From assembly GCA_949739085.1 (NCBI GenBank), contig CATIYU010000020.1, positions 1 through 16,331 of the forward strand: a DNA stretch of 16,331 bases, given 5' to 3'. A program made the position numbers and the translations under genes. The DNA comes from an uncultured Eubacteriales bacterium (lineage in GTDB: Bacteria; Bacillota_A; Clostridia; Oscillospirales; Oscillospiraceae). Positions 14,197 to 16,331 of the stretch are shown piece by piece. The notes under the pieces are model-generated. The model had not been told where the DNA came from. It was given only the letters and a program-made list of their open reading frames with translations, and made no database searches. Positions within the stretch are counted from its first letter, which is position 1. Each line of letters starts with the position of its first letter.

Positions 14197-15357
14197 TCAC
14201 TGCCTGAGCGACGGGTTGAAGGCATCACGCAGGCCGTTGCCCAGCAGGTTGAAGGCCAGCATCAGCAGGACGATGATTACGCCCGGGAAGACCAGCTGGC
14301 TGGGGTAATCCAGCAGCACCTTCTGGCCGTCGCTCAGCAGCATGCCGATGGAGGGGTTGGGCGCCTGCACGCCCAGGCCCAGGTAGCTCAGCCCCGCCTC
14401 TTGGAACACCACGCTGGGCACCGACAGGGCGCACCCGGTAATAATGGTGCCCACCGCGTTGGGCAGAATATGGCGGAACATCAACCGTAGGTCGCTGGCG
14501 CCCATGGTCCGGGAGGCCAGCACGTACTCACGGCCCTTGTAGCGGTAGAACTGCATACGCACGGAGTTGGCGTTGCCCATCCACCCGGTCAGGCAGAAGA
14601 CCAGCACCAGGGGCAGTATGCCGGAGCCGAACATCATAATCAGCAGAATGGTCAAGGGCAGGGACGGAATGTTCCACACCACGTCCATCAGACGCTGGAT
14701 GATAAGGTCAATCCAGCCGCCGTAGTATCCGCAGACGGCGCCCACGATGAGGCCGATGGTCAGGTTCACCGTCACCACCGCCAGGGCCAGCAGCAGCGAC
14801 ACCCGGGTGCCCTGCCAGAGGCGGGAGAAGATGTCGCGGCCCAGGGTGTCGGTGCCAAACCAGTAGTAGGTGTCCGGCATCCCGTTGACGCTGTACATAT
14901 TCACCTTGACCTTGTACATGGTCGCCTTTCCGAAGGCGGATGAGGTCTCAAACTCGCCGTAGTTTTTGACAATATGGGGCTCGTAGGTCTCCAGGCTGGA
15001 CTTCTTGATGTCGATGACCTGCGTGCCGTCGAAGATGCCCAGCTTCTCCAGGCCGGGAATCCTGGGCGGCATGTTTTTCATCGTCAGGTCCTGCTCCAGA
15101 TATGTATACCCGCTCATATAGGGGCCGATAATGGCCATCACCACAATCAAACTGACGATGACGGCGGCCACAACCGTGACCTTGTCGTGGAGGAAGCGGC
15201 GCAGCACGTCCTTGCCGTAGGAGACGGACTCCGTCTTAAAGGCCAGGTCCGTAATGACCTCCTTGCGCTCAATAATCTCAAACTGCTCCTTGGGCAGGTT
15301 AAGAAGCTCGCTGCTCAGGGGCTGGCCATTTTCCATCATGATTGTTTCGTTACGCAT
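14197..15357 (-). CDS. oppC: Oligopeptide/dipeptide ABC transporter permease OppC/DppC
   Basis: This 386-residue inner-membrane permease starts at ATG 15357 (GGAGG at 15366-15370, spacing 8). An in-frame GTG at 15366 lacks its own site. A cytoplasmic N-terminus (~1-55) leads to a first membrane helix (60-80). Then comes an outward segment of about 85 residues before W-F-G-T-D-x-L-G-R-D (166-175), the landmark that opens the OppC permease core. The ATPase-contacting EAA loop is E-Y-V-L-A-S-R-T-M-G-A-S with H-I-L-P-N at 277-300, followed by further helices to the C-terminus. The outward segment is longer than in the classical ~300-residue OppC and accounts for most of the extra length. The gene overlaps oppB by 8 bases. 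Confidence 0.93.
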   Translation of the reverse strand: MRNETIMMENGQPLSSELLNLPKEQFEIIERKEVITDLAFKTESVSYGKDVLRRFLHDKVTVVAAVIVSLIVVMAIIGPYMSGYTYLEQDLTMKNMPPRIPGLEKLGIFDGTQVIDIKKSSLETYEPHIVKNYGEFETSSAFGKATMYKVKVNMYSVNGMPDTYYWFGTDTLGRDIFSRLWQGTRVSLLLALAVVTVNLTIGLIVGAVCGYYGGWIDLIIQRLMDVVWNIPSLPLTILLIMMFGSGILPLVLVFCLTGWMGNANSVRMQFYRYKGREYVLASRTMGASDLRLMFRHILPNAVGTIITGCALSVPSVVFQEAGLSYLGLGVQAPNPSIGMLLSDGQKVLLDYPSQLVFPGVIIVLLMLAFNLLGNGLRDAFNPSLRQ

Positions 15358-16306
15358 CCTTGCCACCTCCCATGCGGATACGGGGGTCCACCACGCCGTA
15401 GGACAGGTCCGCCAGAATCGCCATCAGCAGGCCGATCAGGGTATAGAAGATGATACAGCCCATGGTCAGCCAGTGGTCCTTACCGTTAATGGCCTGTAGC
15501 ATGGTCTTGCCCATGCCGGGCACGCCGAAGATCTGCTCAATAACCAGCGAACTGGAGAGGACACCCAGGAACAGGTACAAAAACGTGCTGGCCAGAGGCA
15601 CGCAGGAGTTGCGCAGCGCGTGCCACATGATGGTCTGCCGGTAGCTGAGGCCCTTGGCCTTAGCCAGCTGCATAAAGTCCATGGTCAGCACCTCTGCCAG
15701 CTCCGCCCGCAGGGTACGGGCAATACTGGCGATGCCGCCAAAGCTCAGGGCCAGGATCGGCATAATCATGGAATAGAATTTGGTCCAGGTTAGCTTTGTC
15801 TCCGGTTCCAAAATCAGCGGGAACCACCCCAATTTGAAGCCCAGCACGTACTGCATCAGAGCCGCCAGGACGAAGGATGGCACGGCTATCGTCAAAATAA
15901 CCAGGCTGCTCATCACATTATCATAGATAGTGTCCTTCTTAATGGCCATGGTAATACCTAGAATAAGGCCAATGGGCAGAATCACAAAGGCGGCGAAATA
16001 GTTCAGCTGGATAGTGACGGCGAGACGTTCCAGAATAACGTTGAACACCGGCACGCCGGGACGGACTTTCAGGGAGTAGCCGAAGTCAAAGCGGAGATAA
16101 TCTCTCATCGTGTAGCCAAACTGCACGATGAGGGGGTCGTTCAAATGATATTTGTTGCGGATAACCTCCCGAATAGCCGGGTCCAGTTTGGGGGAGAAGT
16201 CGATAATATCTCCCGGCATCAGGTGCAGGACAAAGAAGACGACCACCAATATTGCAATAAAAGTAAAGAACGCGGCGATCAGCCTCTGGATGACGTATTT
16301 TACCAC
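15350..16306 (-). CDS. oppB: Oligopeptide/dipeptide ABC transporter permease OppB/DppB
   Basis: This 318-residue permease pairs with OppC to form the peptide channel. An N-terminal helix (~9-31) is followed by the outward loop with H-L-N-D-P (about 55-59) and F-D-F-G-Y-S, both typical of OppB. Then come several helices, the EAA-type loop D-F-M-Q-L-A-K-A-K-G-L-S with H-A-L-R-N, and a final V-D-P-R-I-R tail characteristic of the family. The start is GTG 16306-16304; the overlapping ATG 16308-16306 reads only two codons before TAA. AGAGG at 16315-16319 serves as the ribosome binding site. Only 25 bases lie upstream in the window, so the operon promoter and the expected substrate-binding protein gene, if present, are outside. 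Confidence 0.93.
   Translation of the reverse strand: MVKYVIQRLIAAFFTFIAILVVVFFVLHLMPGDIIDFSPKLDPAIREVIRNKYHLNDPLIVQFGYTMRDYLRFDFGYSLKVRPGVPVFNVILERLAVTIQLNYFAAFVILPIGLILGITMAIKKDTIYDNVMSSLVILTIAVPSFVLAALMQYVLGFKLGWFPLILEPETKLTWTKFYSMIMPILALSFGGIASIARTLRAELAEVLTMDFMQLAKAKGLSYRQTIMWHALRNSCVPLASTFLYLFLGVLSSSLVIEQIFGVPGMGKTMLQAINGKDHWLTMGCIIFYTLIGLLMAILADLSYGVVDPRIRMGGGKDA
15366..15370 (-). promoter_or_regulatory. Ribosome binding site of oppC within the oppB 3' end
   Basis: GGAGG on the minus strand lies 8 bases before ATG 15357 and selects it over the upstream GTG 15366, which would overlap this site. Confidence 0.75.
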
Positions 16307-16319
16307 ATGCTCACCTCTT
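16300..16319 (-). promoter_or_regulatory. oppB initiation region: GTG start overlapped by a two-codon ATG mini-ORF
   Basis: The minus strand reads AGAGG (16319-16315), then ATG-TGG-TAA (16308-16300). The real start GTG (16306-16304) lies inside, shifted by two bases. The protein frame decides for GTG, since ATG gives only Met-Trp-stop. Confidence 0.6.
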
Positions 16320-16331
16320 TTTTAGTAGACC

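Noticed and set aside
14157..14228. N-terminal extension of OppD up to 14228
   Set aside because: These 24 codons overlap the oppC coding end, are Arg/Ser-rich and do not look like the family. A start at 14156 (or TTG 14162) places the ABC domain at the usual distance from the N-terminus.
1..16331. CRISPR array, tRNA, rRNA, riboswitch, insertion sequence
   Set aside because: No regularly spaced repeats, cloverleaf-like sequences, transposase frames or known aptamer patterns were seen on either strand. The gaps are all short.

Overview
The window reads as chromosome of a GC-rich anaerobic gut Clostridia, most likely an Oscillospiraceae-type genome (Flavonifractor / Lawsonibacter / Intestinimonas-like). 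That placement is inference. It rests on a strongly GC-biased third codon position, Gram-positive AGGAGG ribosome binding sites, S-layer-homology (SLH) surface anchoring, an oxygen-sensitive glycyl radical enzyme with its activase, and Opp-type peptide import.

Layout. (1) 1-813, minus strand: 5' part of a phage baseplate/tail-fibre-type gene that runs off the left edge. (2) 1000-2928, plus strand, divergent: a cytoplasmic GH127 beta-L-arabinofuranosidase-type enzyme with a clear promoter whose -10 box lies inside a perfect palindrome. It ends at a bidirectional terminator. (3) Everything from 3012 to the right edge is on the minus strand. In transcription order it is oppB-oppC-oppD-oppF (tightly packed oligopeptide ABC transporter), a strong intrinsic terminator placed directly before the next ribosome binding site, then a protein joining a DUF885 peptidase to an M6 peptidase. 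A promoter follows, then a glycyl radical enzyme activase, a HypD-like (trans-4-hydroxy-L-proline dehydratase-like) glycyl radical enzyme broken by a frameshift at 7451, and finally a large secreted SLH-anchored metallopeptidase with two flanking lectin-like domains.

Working together (inference). A surface metallopeptidase, a peptide importer, a cytoplasmic double peptidase and a hydroxyproline dehydratase with activase form a plausible route from hydroxyproline-containing protein to pyrroline-5-carboxylate and proline. The adjacent GH127 belongs to a family whose founding member removes beta-L-arabinofuranose from arabinosylated hydroxyproline of plant extensins. The set could therefore be a locus for foraging on hydroxyproline-rich glycoproteins (plant extensin, or collagen without the GH127). 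The pieces are individually well supported; the linkage is a hypothesis. The frameshift means the dehydratase may be inactive in this strain or may reflect a sequence error.

No tRNA, rRNA, CRISPR array, insertion sequence or riboswitch was recognised. There is no gene-free stretch longer than about 190 bases.
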